Below, one piece after another: positions 30,984 to 40,425 of a DNA stretch of 64,000 nt; position 1 is the first letter of the stretch, and every line of letters begins with the position of its first letter. Source of the stretch: Flavobacteriales bacterium (GTDB taxonomy: Bacteria; Bacteroidota; Bacteroidia; Flavobacteriales_F; PHOS-HE28); the NCBI GenBank assembly GCA_016713865.1, contig JADJOG010000016.1, positions 11,605-75,604 of the forward strand. Direction: 5' to 3'. Below the pieces are notes generated by a model. It saw only the letters and a list, made by a program, of their open reading frames with translations. It had not been told where the DNA came from and searched no databases. Both the position numbers and the translations under genes were made by a program.

Positions 30984-33900
30984 TCAGGACTTGCGCTTCT
31001 TGCGCAGCCAGATGAACGCGAAGAGCAGCGCAAGCACCGCAAGCGCCCACCACAGGAGCTTTGGTATGGTGCCGCCGATCCTCACCGGCTCAACATCGCC
31101 CACGAGCACAAGCCCAGCCCAGTAGTAGGGGAGGGCGAGTTCCGCATCTGCCGTTGCCAAGTGATCGAGCTTGGCCTGGCGCAGTGCTACGTGCTTGGGC
31201 AATCCATCGGCGAGCAACTCATAGAAGCGCGCGATGATCGCGGAGCTGCTCTTCTCATCGATGCTCCATAGCGACATCACCAAGCTGGGGCAACCAGCGT
31301 ACGCGAAGCTGTAGCCCAGGAACGAACACCTTCCACATCGGCGGTGCCAGCGCCCGTTTCGCAGGCGGTGAGCACGGCCAGTTGCGCGCGCAGGTCCAGC
31401 TCGTATATCTCGTAGGCGTGCAGGTAGCCATCGGCATCGGGGTCCAGGCCCGCGCCATCCTTACTGAACACCAGCCGCGAGTACATCGGCGAGGTGGCGT
31501 TCATCTCGGCGTGCGTGCCGAGGTGCAGGATGCCGTGACGCGATGACATCTCCCTGAAGCGCTGTTCGCTGGCCTCCGCCGCCAACTGCACGCGCGCATT
31601 CACCATGGAGCCGAGCGCTTCGGCAGTGCTCACCGCGAACGGTTGCCGCACGAGGTCGAGGTAACTGTGGTCTATGGCTCCGGTATCCGGCACTTGCGCG
31701 ATGTAGTGTTGCTTCAGCTCATCGGAGAAGCCGGGGGCGAAGGCCAGCACCTTTCCCGACGGCTCCTTCTTCAACCCGGCGAACTGCACGGCGGTGGTAA
31801 CGCTGAGCAGGTAGGCAATCGCGTGCTTCTGGATGAGCATGCGCTCCACGTTGTTCCCTTCCGTTGGGGGCTCGAACAGCAGTGTCTCGAAATTCACTTT
31901 GTGCAGATCGCCATCGGGCACGATTAGCAGTTCGGTCTTGCGCAACAGCGGTGCCACCGGTGCGAAGGCGAGCTGGTACAGCTCATGCGCTGACCGTGCG
32001 TAAGCCTTGCGATCCCGCGAAGCGATCGCCGCGTTCATGGTGGAGACGGCTTCCGCCACCCCTTGTACCGAAGCACGAACGAGCGCAGCGGTGTCGCTGC
32101 CCACCACCAGCATGTGCAGATGTTCATCGGTGAGGGCGTACACCAGGAGGTCGCGCGAAGGGGTGAGCAATTTGCCGCGCACATGCTGCAAGGTGATTGA
32201 CGGCTCGCCGTAGCGCATCGCGAAATACTGCGGGTGGTCCTTGCTGAGCCGCTCCAGAAAGGTGGCCAACGCACGCTCGTGTTCGGCCAGCCCCGTCACG
32301 GCATCGAGGTCATCGCGGTCGATCTCCAAGGCCGCCACCAGCTGGCCTTCGCGCATGAGCACCGTATCCGGAACACCGGTGAAGCGGATGCTGCTGAACT
32401 CGTTCAAGCGGCTCTTCAGGAGAATTGAACGGTCCGTTTCGGCGAGCGTGAGGAAACGATCCAGATCGGCCGACGAGCGGGAACGTGCATGATCATCGGC
32501 GGCCAGGTCGATGGCCAGATCGAACACCACCTTCTCCTGTCCGATGAAGCCGAGCTTCGAGCCCTCGTCCTGGTAAACGGCCTTGTTGCGCAGCAGGGCG
32601 AGCACGCTCAGGTCGAGTTCGCTGCGCCATTGATCCGCTGCATCGATCCCCAATGCCTTCCCGGCCTTCACCTTCCAGTAGATCGCGTCGGGCAGCAGGT
32701 TCGGTTGCGGCCATGCCTGTGGCACGGAACTGTTCTTCAAGGCATCGCTCCGATCAGTGAGCAGGGCCATGGCACGCTCCGCATCCTGCAGTGTTCCCTG
32801 TGCATCACCCGCTCCAAAGCGCGCTTCCGCCAGCGCAAGGAGGTAACCGGCCACTTGGTGATGTTGCGGGCCATGGACCTTCTCGAGAATGGTCAACGCC
32901 TGCTCCAGATCATGCACCGCCTCGGACCAGCGACCGCGGCTCATGCAGAACTGAGCATGCCGGCGGTAGGCACTGGCCAACTCGATGCTCGTGGCGGATC
33001 CATCCAGCTTCAGGTGCAGCGCGATGCTCAGCCTGAACAACGAATCGGCCTTGCTGTCCTGTTGAAGCCCTGCACGCACCACACCCAGTTTGGAACAGGC
33101 GCGCAGGTAGTCCTTGCTGCGCGTGCCGTAGTACTTCTCGCAGGCTTCCAGGAACGCCAGCACGTACTCTTCTGCTTTCGCGAAGTTCTTCGCCTGCAGC
33201 TCCACATCGGCCAGGCGGTCCTTCACGCCGAGGAGCCTTGGATCATCGGGCTCGAGCATGGCCTGTCGGTCGCGCAGGGCGAGTTCGAGGAAATGGCGCG
33301 ACCGGCCATCATCGCCCATGGCGAAATAGACGGTGGCCAGGTTCACATAGCCACGCGTGCGGCCCAGTATGGCTTCTTCGCGCAGCTGCGGATCACGGGC
33401 GGTATCGGCCACCGCGCCGCAGCGCCTGATGCTCTCCAGGTAATTGGCCTTGCTTCTGACGAGATCACCGGTGCTCTGCCAGAGGATGCCCCGATTGATG
33501 AGCGTGCCCGCCATGCGGAAGTCGCGCTTCGGATCGGTGCTTTGCTCGATGTAGGAGAGCGCGAGCCCGTATTGTTCATCGGCCTTGCGCGTATCGCCCA
33601 GATGCCAGTACGCTGCACCCATGCCGCTGCAGGCATCACCCATCAGTAAGGCCAATAGCGTATCTGACTTGGCGAAGATGTCCCGTGCCCGGGTATAGTG
33701 GCGCAAGCTGTTCTCATGGTCGCCCATCTGCGCGTAGTCCGATGCCAGGCGCTGCCTTGCCATGCCCCGCCTGATGAGCGGCACATTAGGGTCCGCATCG
33801 GCGAAGGCTAGGACCAGGGAATCAGCGGCGATGCATTCCTTCATGCGGCCCATGCCTTGGAGCAGTTTGCCTTTCGCTTCCAGCGCATTCAGCCGATGCA

Positions 33901-34201
33901 GCGCATCCTTGTCGTAACGTTGAACGAGATCGATGATGCGTTGCACAGCAGCGATGCCAGCCTCAGCGTCTTGGGACTTCCACGCCGCGCGGCCGAAGGT
34001 GAAGGCGTAGGTATGGATGGAATCCTGCCAAGGCGTACCGACCGCCTCATTCAATTGCCGCTCCACTTGCTTCAAAAGCTCCGTATGCTGCTCGCGCTGC
34101 CGCAGATCACTGATGCGTGCATGGCGAACGGCGAGGGGATCCGTTTGTGCGCTTGCTGCCGAAGCACACCAGCAGAACACCAGGGCCGGTATCACGCGCA
34201 T
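30984..34201 (-). CDS. Exported TPR-CHAT caspase-like protease, one frameshift
   Basis: About 1,072 aa from the ATG at 34201, 2 nt after the stop of the preceding gene. Signal peptide MRVIPALVFCWCASAASAQ. Residues 25-650 are tetratricopeptide repeats. The C-terminal third is a CHAT (caspase-like) domain, with the catalytic pair His near residue 897 (LHLGTHAEMN) and Cys near 947 (AVLTACETGAG). After the frame switch near 31295 (one base missing) it continues AYAGCPSLVMSLWSIDE and ends with one transmembrane helix and a basic tail (RKKRKS). The domain should therefore sit in the periplasm, anchored in the inner membrane. It is the third gene of an operon with an ECF sigma factor and a membrane TPR protein. 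The target is unknown; the adjacent anti-sigma-like protein is a candidate. Confidence 0.85.
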
Positions 34202-34203
34202 GG

Positions 34204-34923
34204 CTACTCCCATTCGGACAGCACGGCCTTCGCCTTCATGCCATACGGATCGCCCGCGTCGAATCGTATCGCCTCGGCACCTGTCCGATCGCCGCTGCGC
34301 ACCATCGCGAGGAAAGCGTACCAACGCGCTTTGCCGGCGAACACGGAGTTCGCTTGTTCGGCCACGGCCATGAGCATCGGCGCAGCGCGCTCGGGACGAC
34401 CGGCGTTCAGTTCAGCGCAGCCGATGTAATAGCGCAACGTATCGCTTGCGGGATCGTCCTGGAGCAGTGTCGTGAACTTGCCGATCGCCTCATCGTGGTC
34501 GCCGAGCTTGTAGGCTACCATGGCATCGTTGAAGGCGTGCGAATCGGTAGTGCCCATGGCCACGGGGAGGCCCGGATCCGGGGTGAAATGCGCAGCGAAC
34601 ACGCGCTCATTCGTGCTTGGGCGAAGCGTGAACCAGAGAGCGCCACCCAGCAGAACGGCCACGACCGCCGCGTACTTCAGCCAGGTGGTCCAGCCTCCGC
34701 TCTGACGGCGCTGCGGTGTTTGCTCTCCGCGCACCTCCGTCAGCATGCGTTCCATGCCGCCCAGCTCTATGGCCAGGATGTTCTCGCGTTCCAATTTCAC
34801 TTCGGCACGCAGTGCGTGATCGGTTGCCAAGCGCTGCTCGAATGCCAGGCGCTCATCGGCACCCAAACGATCGAGCACGTAGGCTTCGATCTGCTCGAAG
34901 GTGGGTTTGTCCAGTGCGCTCAT
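34204..34923 (-). CDS. Membrane anti-sigma-like protein with periplasmic TPRs
   Basis: 239 aa from the ATG at 34923, which overlaps the sigma gene stop (ATGA). The cytoplasmic part (1-70) has the pattern EQIEAYVLDRLGADERLAFEQRL seen at the start of Bacteroidota anti-sigma-type proteins, without zinc-binding Cys/His. One transmembrane helix spans residues 81-100. The periplasmic part holds two or three TPR motifs (HAFNDAMVAYKLGDHDEAIGKF, and RYYIGCAELNAGRPERAAPM). It probably restrains the ECF factor encoded before it. The TPRs could contact the exported TPR-CHAT protease encoded after it. Confidence 0.7.
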   Translation of the reverse strand: MSALDKPTFEQIEAYVLDRLGADERLAFEQRLATDHALRAEVKLERENILAIELGGMERMLTEVRGEQTPQRRQSGGWTTWLKYAAVVAVLLGGALWFTLRPSTNERVFAAHFTPDPGLPVAMGTTDSHAFNDAMVAYKLGDHDEAIGKFTTLLQDDPASDTLRYYIGCAELNAGRPERAAPMLMAVAEQANSVFAGKARWYAFLAMVRSGDRTGAEAIRFDAGDPYGMKAKAVLSEWE

Positions 34924-35522
34924 GATTCGTCGGTGAGTTCTTCGCCAGCGATGGCCTTGCGCGAGGCGCGCAGCTTCATCATGCAGCGATACTTGATGGT
35001 GCGGATGCTCTCCTCTTCCACGCCCATGCCTGCGGCGATGGTCACGAGGTCCTTGCGCTCGAAGTAGAATTGATCGAGCACCGTACGGCACTTCTCGTCG
35101 AGCTTGCCATAGACCTCCCGCAGCCGCAGGAGCTTCTCCTCGGTATCGTCCGGTGCTTCGGCGCGGACATCGAGTTTCCTATCGTCGTGGATGACCTTCA
35201 TGTGCTTATGCGCGGCCGACCGCACCACATCGAGCCATTTGTTCTTCGCGACCTGGTAGAGGAATGCGCCGGGCTCGCTCCCTGCGGGCAACGCTCCTTC
35301 CTTCGCTTTGAGCCAGAGCACCGTCATGGCCTCTTGGAAGATGTCCTGCGCATCGTCCGAAGTGCCGCTGTTGCTCATCACGTATTGCCTGATGACCGGG
35401 AAGTGCTGCTGATAGAGCGCGCGCACCGTGGCCGCATCGTTGCGGCGAAGCCCCGAAGCCCAGGAAGGCTCGGTGAGGGTGTCGGCGGCTGTTGCTTCCA
35501 CAGTGGGAGAGAAGCGGTGCAC
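34920..35522 (-). CDS. ECF-type RNA polymerase sigma factor
   Basis: 200 aa from a GTG start. Region 2 reads VRALYQQHFPVIRQYVM, DDAQDIFQEAMTVLW and FLYQVAKNKWLDVVR; region 4 reads LDEKCRTVLDQFYFERKDLVTIAAGMG and then SIRTIKYRCMMKLRA, the recognition helix area. There are no regions 1 or 3, as in ECF factors. It heads an operon with a membrane anti-sigma-like protein and a TPR-CHAT protease. A two-part motif 74 nt upstream (35622-35597, minus strand) also occurs before three nearby operons, so it probably controls its own promoter and theirs. Confidence 0.9.
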   Translation of the reverse strand: MHRFSPTVEATAADTLTEPSWASGLRRNDAATVRALYQQHFPVIRQYVMSNSGTSDDAQDIFQEAMTVLWLKAKEGALPAGSEPGAFLYQVAKNKWLDVVRSAAHKHMKVIHDDRKLDVRAEAPDDTEEKLLRLREVYGKLDEKCRTVLDQFYFERKDLVTIAAGMGVEEESIRTIKYRCMMKLRASRKAIAGEELTDES

Positions 35523-35596
35523 GATAATACGGAGATCGGTTCAGGTGCCGCATGTTCCGGTTGCGGACAAGCGCTTGGCCTGCCCTCCGAGCACAT

Positions 35597-35622
35597 CATC
35601 GGGGAGGGGCGGGAATGTGAAC
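35597..35622 (-). promoter_or_regulatory. Candidate ECF promoter before the sigma operon
   Basis: On the minus strand, GTTCACAT (35622-35615), 13 nt, CGATG (35601-35597). The sigma gene start is 74 nt downstream. Together with the site on the other strand it forms an inverted pair in the divergent intergenic region. Confidence 0.55.
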
Positions 35623-35647
35623 GCCGAATGAAATCGGATAAGCGATC

Positions 35648-35673
35648 GTTCACATGGGTCATGCTCCTCGATG
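35648..35673 (+). promoter_or_regulatory. Candidate ECF promoter before the ELWxxDGT gene
   Basis: GTTCACAT (35648-35655), 13 nt, CGATG (35669-35673); the ATG is at 35696. Confidence 0.55.
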
Positions 35674-35695
35674 GAATTGCGAAACCAACCGCACC

Positions 35696-37159
35696 ATGCA
35701 CGCCCGAACTATTACCCAATTGACATGCACCGTGGTATTTGCCGCGGCATCCCTTGCGCAGGTCCCCGTCCTGCTCAAGGACATCAATCCCAACGGCGCG
35801 AGCAATCCGGGTGGATTCACCTGCATCGGCGGCGTGGTGTATTTCAGTGCGAACGATGGCGTTCACGGCACCGAGCTCTGGAAGACCGACGGAACCGAGG
35901 CCGGCACCGTTATGGTGAAGGACATCGAACCGGGCAGCGGGTCCTCATTCCCGGCTACATTCATGGATGTGGATGGCGCGATCTACTTCACCACCAACGA
36001 TGTTGCGAACGGCGTCCGCTTATGGACCACCGATGGCACCGAAAGCGGCACCCAACTGGCTCTCACCCTGGCCGACGTCCCCGGCCTCTTGGAATGGATC
36101 TACTTCGTTCCACTTGGCGACCGCATCTTCTTCCGCGGCCATGCAACGGACACTGGCAGGGAGCTATGGAGCACCGATGGCACGGCGGCGGGCACGACGC
36201 TGTTCATGGACATTCATCCGGGGCCGAACAACAGCGGATTCCAGAACCCGATGTCGCATGCAGGCAAGATCTACTTCACCGCATCCGACGGAACGAACGG
36301 CTCGGAGCCGTGGATGAGCGACGGCACCCTCGCCGGAACGCAGATGATCGCAGAGACCATCCCAGGCCCCGGAAGCTCTGGAACCACGCCCACCAGCTAC
36401 ACGGCGGTGGGCAACCTGGTCTTCTTCCGTGCTGGCACCAGCGCCACCGGCGATGAACTCTGGGCTACGGATGGGACCATAGCAGGCACAGGTGTCGTGA
36501 GGGATATCTACATCGGGACCAATTCGAGCCTTCCCGCGTACCTGACCGCGCACAACGGCCTGCTCTATATGCGTGGGTACAACATCGTTAGCAACTACAT
36601 CTGGAAGAGCGACGGCACCCAGGCAGGCACAATGGCTTTGCCATTGCCAACCCCGGCTTACACCAGTGCCGAGAACCTGTGCAGCCACAATGGCCTCTTG
36701 TACTTCTCCGGCTACAATGGCAGCAGCCGTCAGCTCTGGCGCACGGATGGAAGCGCTTCCGGCAGCCAAGAGGTCCTTTATCCGGGCAGCGATGCGCTTA
36801 ACCCCTTGTCGAACTCAGGCCCGATGCTGAGTTGCAATGGTGACTTGTTCTTCCGCGCGAATTACATGAGCACCATTGGCCAGGAACCTTACGTGTTGAG
36901 TCTCACTACTGATTTACATGAAGCTGCGCGAATCGCCGCCTACATCTATCCCAATCCTACAAGCCAATACTTGCAGTTCACCGGGTTCCCGACCACCGCC
37001 GTAGTGGAGCTCTATGCAACGGACGGACGTATGCTGCGAACGGCTCGCACTCATATTCCGCTGGATGTCGCCGACATGCCCGCGGGCATGTACGCTGCTC
37101 GATTGCGTACCCAGGAAGGCCGCCTGCTGCACCAACAGCTTGTGGTTATCGAGCGCTGA
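35696..37159 (+). CDS. T9SS cargo with ELWxxDGTxxGT repeats
   Basis: 487 aa, uninterrupted. A signal peptide ends near AAASLAQ. The body is a run of about eight repeats centred on ELWKTDGTEAGT-like motifs (ELWSTDGTAAGT, PWMSDGTLAGT, ELWATDGTIAGT, QLWRTDGSASGS), each with a preceding VVYFSANDG-like strand, probably forming a beta-propeller or solenoid. The C-terminus (AYIYPNPTSQYLQFTG ending QQLVVIER) is a type A sorting domain. It is divergent from the sigma/CHAT operon and shares its upstream motif. Binding partner unknown. Confidence 0.85.
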   Translation: MHARTITQLTCTVVFAAASLAQVPVLLKDINPNGASNPGGFTCIGGVVYFSANDGVHGTELWKTDGTEAGTVMVKDIEPGSGSSFPATFMDVDGAIYFTTNDVANGVRLWTTDGTESGTQLALTLADVPGLLEWIYFVPLGDRIFFRGHATDTGRELWSTDGTAAGTTLFMDIHPGPNNSGFQNPMSHAGKIYFTASDGTNGSEPWMSDGTLAGTQMIAETIPGPGSSGTTPTSYTAVGNLVFFRAGTSATGDELWATDGTIAGTGVVRDIYIGTNSSLPAYLTAHNGLLYMRGYNIVSNYIWKSDGTQAGTMALPLPTPAYTSAENLCSHNGLLYFSGYNGSSRQLWRTDGSASGSQEVLYPGSDALNPLSNSGPMLSCNGDLFFRANYMSTIGQEPYVLSLTTDLHEAARIAAYIYPNPTSQYLQFTGFPTTAVVELYATDGRMLRTARTHIPLDVADMPAGMYAARLRTQEGRLLHQQLVVIER

Positions 37160-37236
37160 TTCAAGGCTATCTCCCGCCATTGGTGAGATCGCGCATGCGA
37201 CATGCCTCCTGAATCTAAGGAAATGCGCCTGCTTGT

Positions 37237-37263
37237 GTTCACATCGAACCATCCTCTCCGATG
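37237..37263 (+). promoter_or_regulatory. Candidate ECF promoter before the first beta-helix gene
   Basis: GTTCACAT (37237-37244), 14 nt, CGATG (37259-37263); the ATG is at 37291. Confidence 0.55.
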
Positions 37264-37290
37264 TACAACTGAAACCCAACATCACACCCC

Positions 37291-38330
37291 ATGCGGATCA
37301 AGACCCTTTCCCTACTGACAGGCGCAATCCTCTGCGGAAGCGCAGTGCATGCCCAGCTAGAGCGCATTGTTGTGCAAGGCAGCGGTGCGCCGCAAGTCTT
37401 CACGGACATCTATGATGCTGTTGCAGCTGCACAGCCGAACGACAAGCTTTACTTCAGCGGCGGAATATTCCTCGCGGACACAGGCCTCACCCTGAGCATG
37501 CCCCTTCACTTCATCGGGGCGGGCATCCATCCGGATAGCACCAACGCGACCACAGCCACGATCCTCACGACGAGCGGAACCACCGATTTCACGTTCACCA
37601 CAGGAGCCAGCGGAAGCAGCTTCACGGGCATCCGGTTCATCCCGGGGGCGAGCTCTACTACGGCACGAGCATCGCCAATGATGACCCAACGGGCATGCTG
37701 TTCGAGCGGTGCTCTTTCAAATTCTTCCGCCTCGCAGCAGCCGAACCCGGCTCTTCCAGCAGCACCTTCAACGAGTGCATCTTCTACAATGGTGTATCCG
37801 GTTATGGAGGTGCAGCTACGATCAACCGTTGCGTAGTACAAAGCAACCCGCTGAACCTGTTCCGGCCCAGTGGTCTGGTCCTGAGCAACAGCGTGATCCT
37901 CGGCCAGCGGTTGCAGAACTCGGAGAACGCATTGGTGCAGAATTGCGTGTTCACGTACGCCGGCGCCCCGCTCTGGCAGGTGAGCGGTGTGCAGATCACT
38001 AATTGCATCATAAACGGTACCGGCATGTTCAGCAACTCCAGCGGGAACATTGAGACGAACACAATCTACAGCCAGACACCGGCAAACACCTTCGTGAGCG
38101 AGACCGACAACGCCTACCAATTCTCTGACGACCTGCATCTCCTTCCGGGCAGCCCGGGCATTGGAGCAGGTCTTGACGGCACGGATATCGGCATCTACGG
38201 TACTTCATCGCCCTTCAAGCCGGGCAACGTTCCCTACAACCCGCACTTCCGCAGCGCAACGATCGCGCCCGCTACCAACCCGAACGGTGATCTGCCGGTG
38301 AACATCCGCGTAGCCGCGCAACCCAACTAG
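37291..38330 (+). CDS. Secreted beta-helix-like protein, one frameshift (cassette 1, gene A)
   Basis: About 346 aa. A signal peptide ends near AVHAQ. The opening RIVVQGSGAPQVFTDIYDAV with QPNDKLYFSGG and GAGIHPD is typical of right-handed beta-helix (pectate-lyase-like) proteins, and later coils repeat short NCIFNG-like steps. It ends PVNIRVAAQPN with no evident sorting domain. One G appears lost near 37645 in a G-rich run. It is a close paralogue of the gene at 39350 (shared ends DIGIYG, SPFKPGNVPYNPH). Gene B follows 3 nt downstream. Confidence 0.7.
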
Positions 38331-38333
38331 GCG

Positions 38334-39277
38334 ATGCGCAGCATGATGATACTGCCTGATCGCGCTGCGATGGCAGCGTGCAGGCGCAACAGATCAGCGG
38401 ATACCGCTACTGGTTCGACGACAACGTCGCAGGTGCCGTCACCACCAGCGTGGCCGCCACGGATGAACTGACGCTGGCGGCGAACTGGCCGACGGGTTCG
38501 ATGGCTCCAGGTTATCACCGTGTGAGTTACCAAGTGCGCGACAGCAATGGCGATTGGAGCGTGCCGCAGACCAAACATTTCACGCGTGGCAATCACGCGC
38601 TCACGGGCTATCGCTTCTGGGTGAACGACGATGTCGCCACGCTGACAACGGCCAGCATAGGACCCAACGCGCTGGTGAATCTGAACAGCCTCATCGACCC
38701 CGGCACGCTGACGAAGGACTACAACACCGTCACCATCCAGTTCCGCGATGCGGATAGTGAGTGGAGCGTGCCAACCACATCCGTCTTCGTGAAGAACACC
38801 GGCCTGGTGAACGGCTACGAGTACTGGATCGATGACGACATCGCGAACAGCACGAGCGGCTCTATCGGCCCCAGCGGCGCGGTGGACCTGATCGCAGACC
38901 TGCCCACGGGCGTGCCTGCCGGAGATCACACATTCACCATCCGGTTCAGCGGCGCCAATGGCACTTGGAGCGTGCCGCTCACAACGGCCTTCAGCAGCAA
39001 TGTGAGCGTGGTGGAATTGCCCGGCCTCACGGACTTGCTGCTCTTCCCGAATCCGGTTACGGACCAACTCGGCCTGCGCCTGAGCAGCGATGCCGCGCGC
39101 ACCCTGAAGCTGGAAGTGCTGGACCTGAGCGGTGCCGTGGTGAGCGACCTGAACTCCTGGAGCGTGAGCGGAACCGCTTACCGCAACTGGGACATCAGCG
39201 AACTGGCTAGTGGCAGCTACTTGTTGCGTGTGACGGGCGAACATGGTGCATGGACCTCGCGGTTCGTGAAGCCGTGA
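38334..39277 (+). CDS. T9SS cargo with YWxDDxxA repeats (cassette 1, gene B), N-terminal frameshift
   Basis: About 314 aa. The ATG at 38334 begins a hydrophobic leader whose frame is lost by one base before residue 17; from QAQQISGYRYWFDDN it is continuous. Three or four repeats of about 70-85 residues share GYRYWFDDN/GYRFWVNDD/GYEYWIDDD openings and WSVP endings, so this is a tandem beta-sandwich protein. The C-terminus (LLLFPNPVTDQLGLRL ending TSRFVKP) is a type A sorting domain. It is paralogous to the first part of the gene at 40426. Confidence 0.7.
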
Positions 39278-39282
39278 CAACT

Positions 39283-39309
39283 GTTCACATCCTTGCATCG
39301 GCCCCGATG
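39283..39309 (+). promoter_or_regulatory. Candidate ECF promoter before the second beta-helix gene
   Basis: GTTCACAT (39283-39290), 14 nt, CGATG (39305-39309); the ATG is at 39350. Confidence 0.55.
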
Positions 39310-39349
39310 TGCATCAATCAAACCCCTTCAACCAAACCCAGACCACCAC

Positions 39350-40422
39350 ATGAAATCTCGGATCACCCTTTTCCTGCTCGGCATGGGCCTGCTCGCTGGC
39401 TTAACGAAAGCCCAGCCCCCACGAATCGTTGTGCAAGGCGCTGGTGCGCCCCAAGTCTTCAGTTCGATCAACGCCGCGCTTGCTGCCGCGCAGCCGAACG
39501 ATAAAGTCTACCTAAGCGGTGGGGCCTTTCATTCCGCATCGGCCCTGTTGTTTGATAAAACGCTGCACTTCTTTGGCGCGGGCATCGGCCCAGGATAGCA
39601 CAGCGGCAACTGGCATCACAACCATCAGCACTCAAGCTGGTAGCATCGCCATCACCACCGGAGCCAGTGGCAGCACCTTCACCGGCATCATCTTCGCGCC
39701 CCAGCGGGCAGCATCGTCTACGGTACCACTTCGCTGGATGATGATCGCAGGACATCATCTTCGAACGATGCACCTTCACACGGCCGGTTTCACTGGGTAC
39801 GAGCAATACCAACCCCGGCCTGCCATCCAGCACAGATTTCAAGGAGTGCGTGTTCAACCTCACCTTAGGCGGTTTGCCAGGCGTAGTTGCTACCCTCGAG
39901 CGATGCATTCTTGATTACCAAGCGGGCACCGGTGCGGAGGTGAGCGGACTCAGCGGCGGCGGCCTGACCCTGCGCCACTGCATCGGCTTGGGCACACGTA
40001 TCGGCAACAGCGGCGGCTTCACCTCCGAGAATTCGATCTACACGCGAACGTCAGCGCCTTTCTGGCAGAGCAACGGCGCCATCCTGATCAACAACCTGCT
40101 AGTGAGCACGGCGCTTGTGAGCAATATGACGGCAGGTGCTTCATCTACCGGAAATGTTCTGGGCGCAGCGGCCAACAGCATCTTCATCGATGAAGCCGAC
40201 AACAACTTCACTTGGGATGATGATCTGCACCTGCAGGCCACAAGCGCTGGTGTGGGCATGGCGACCGATGGCAGCGACGTGGGCATCTACGGATCCCCGA
40301 CGCCTTTCAAACCGGCTGGGGTCCCCTTCAATCCGCATGTGAGCAGCGCCGCCATTGGCAGCAGCACGAATGCGAACAGCGAGTTGCCCGTGAACATCAC
40401 GGTGGTCGCACAACCGAACTAG
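39350..40422 (+). CDS. Secreted beta-helix-like protein, several frameshifts (cassette 2, gene A)
   Basis: About 357 aa when joined. The signal peptide MKSRITLFLLGMGLLAG ends near TKAQ. It matches the gene at 37291 closely (RIVVQGAGAPQVFSSINAAL, QPNDKVYLSGG, GAGIGPG; final DVGIYGSPTPFKPAGVPFNPH and PVNITVVAQPN). Frames change near 39590, 39700 and 39750. The copy is otherwise complete, so the shifts look like sequencing errors. Gene B follows 3 nt after the stop. Confidence 0.65.
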
Positions 40423-40425
40423 GCC

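Noticed and set aside
30984..31283. Separate small membrane gene downstream of the CHAT gene
   Set aside because: Its N-terminus continues the CHAT domain (LVMSLWSIDE) in another frame, so it is the end of the same gene.
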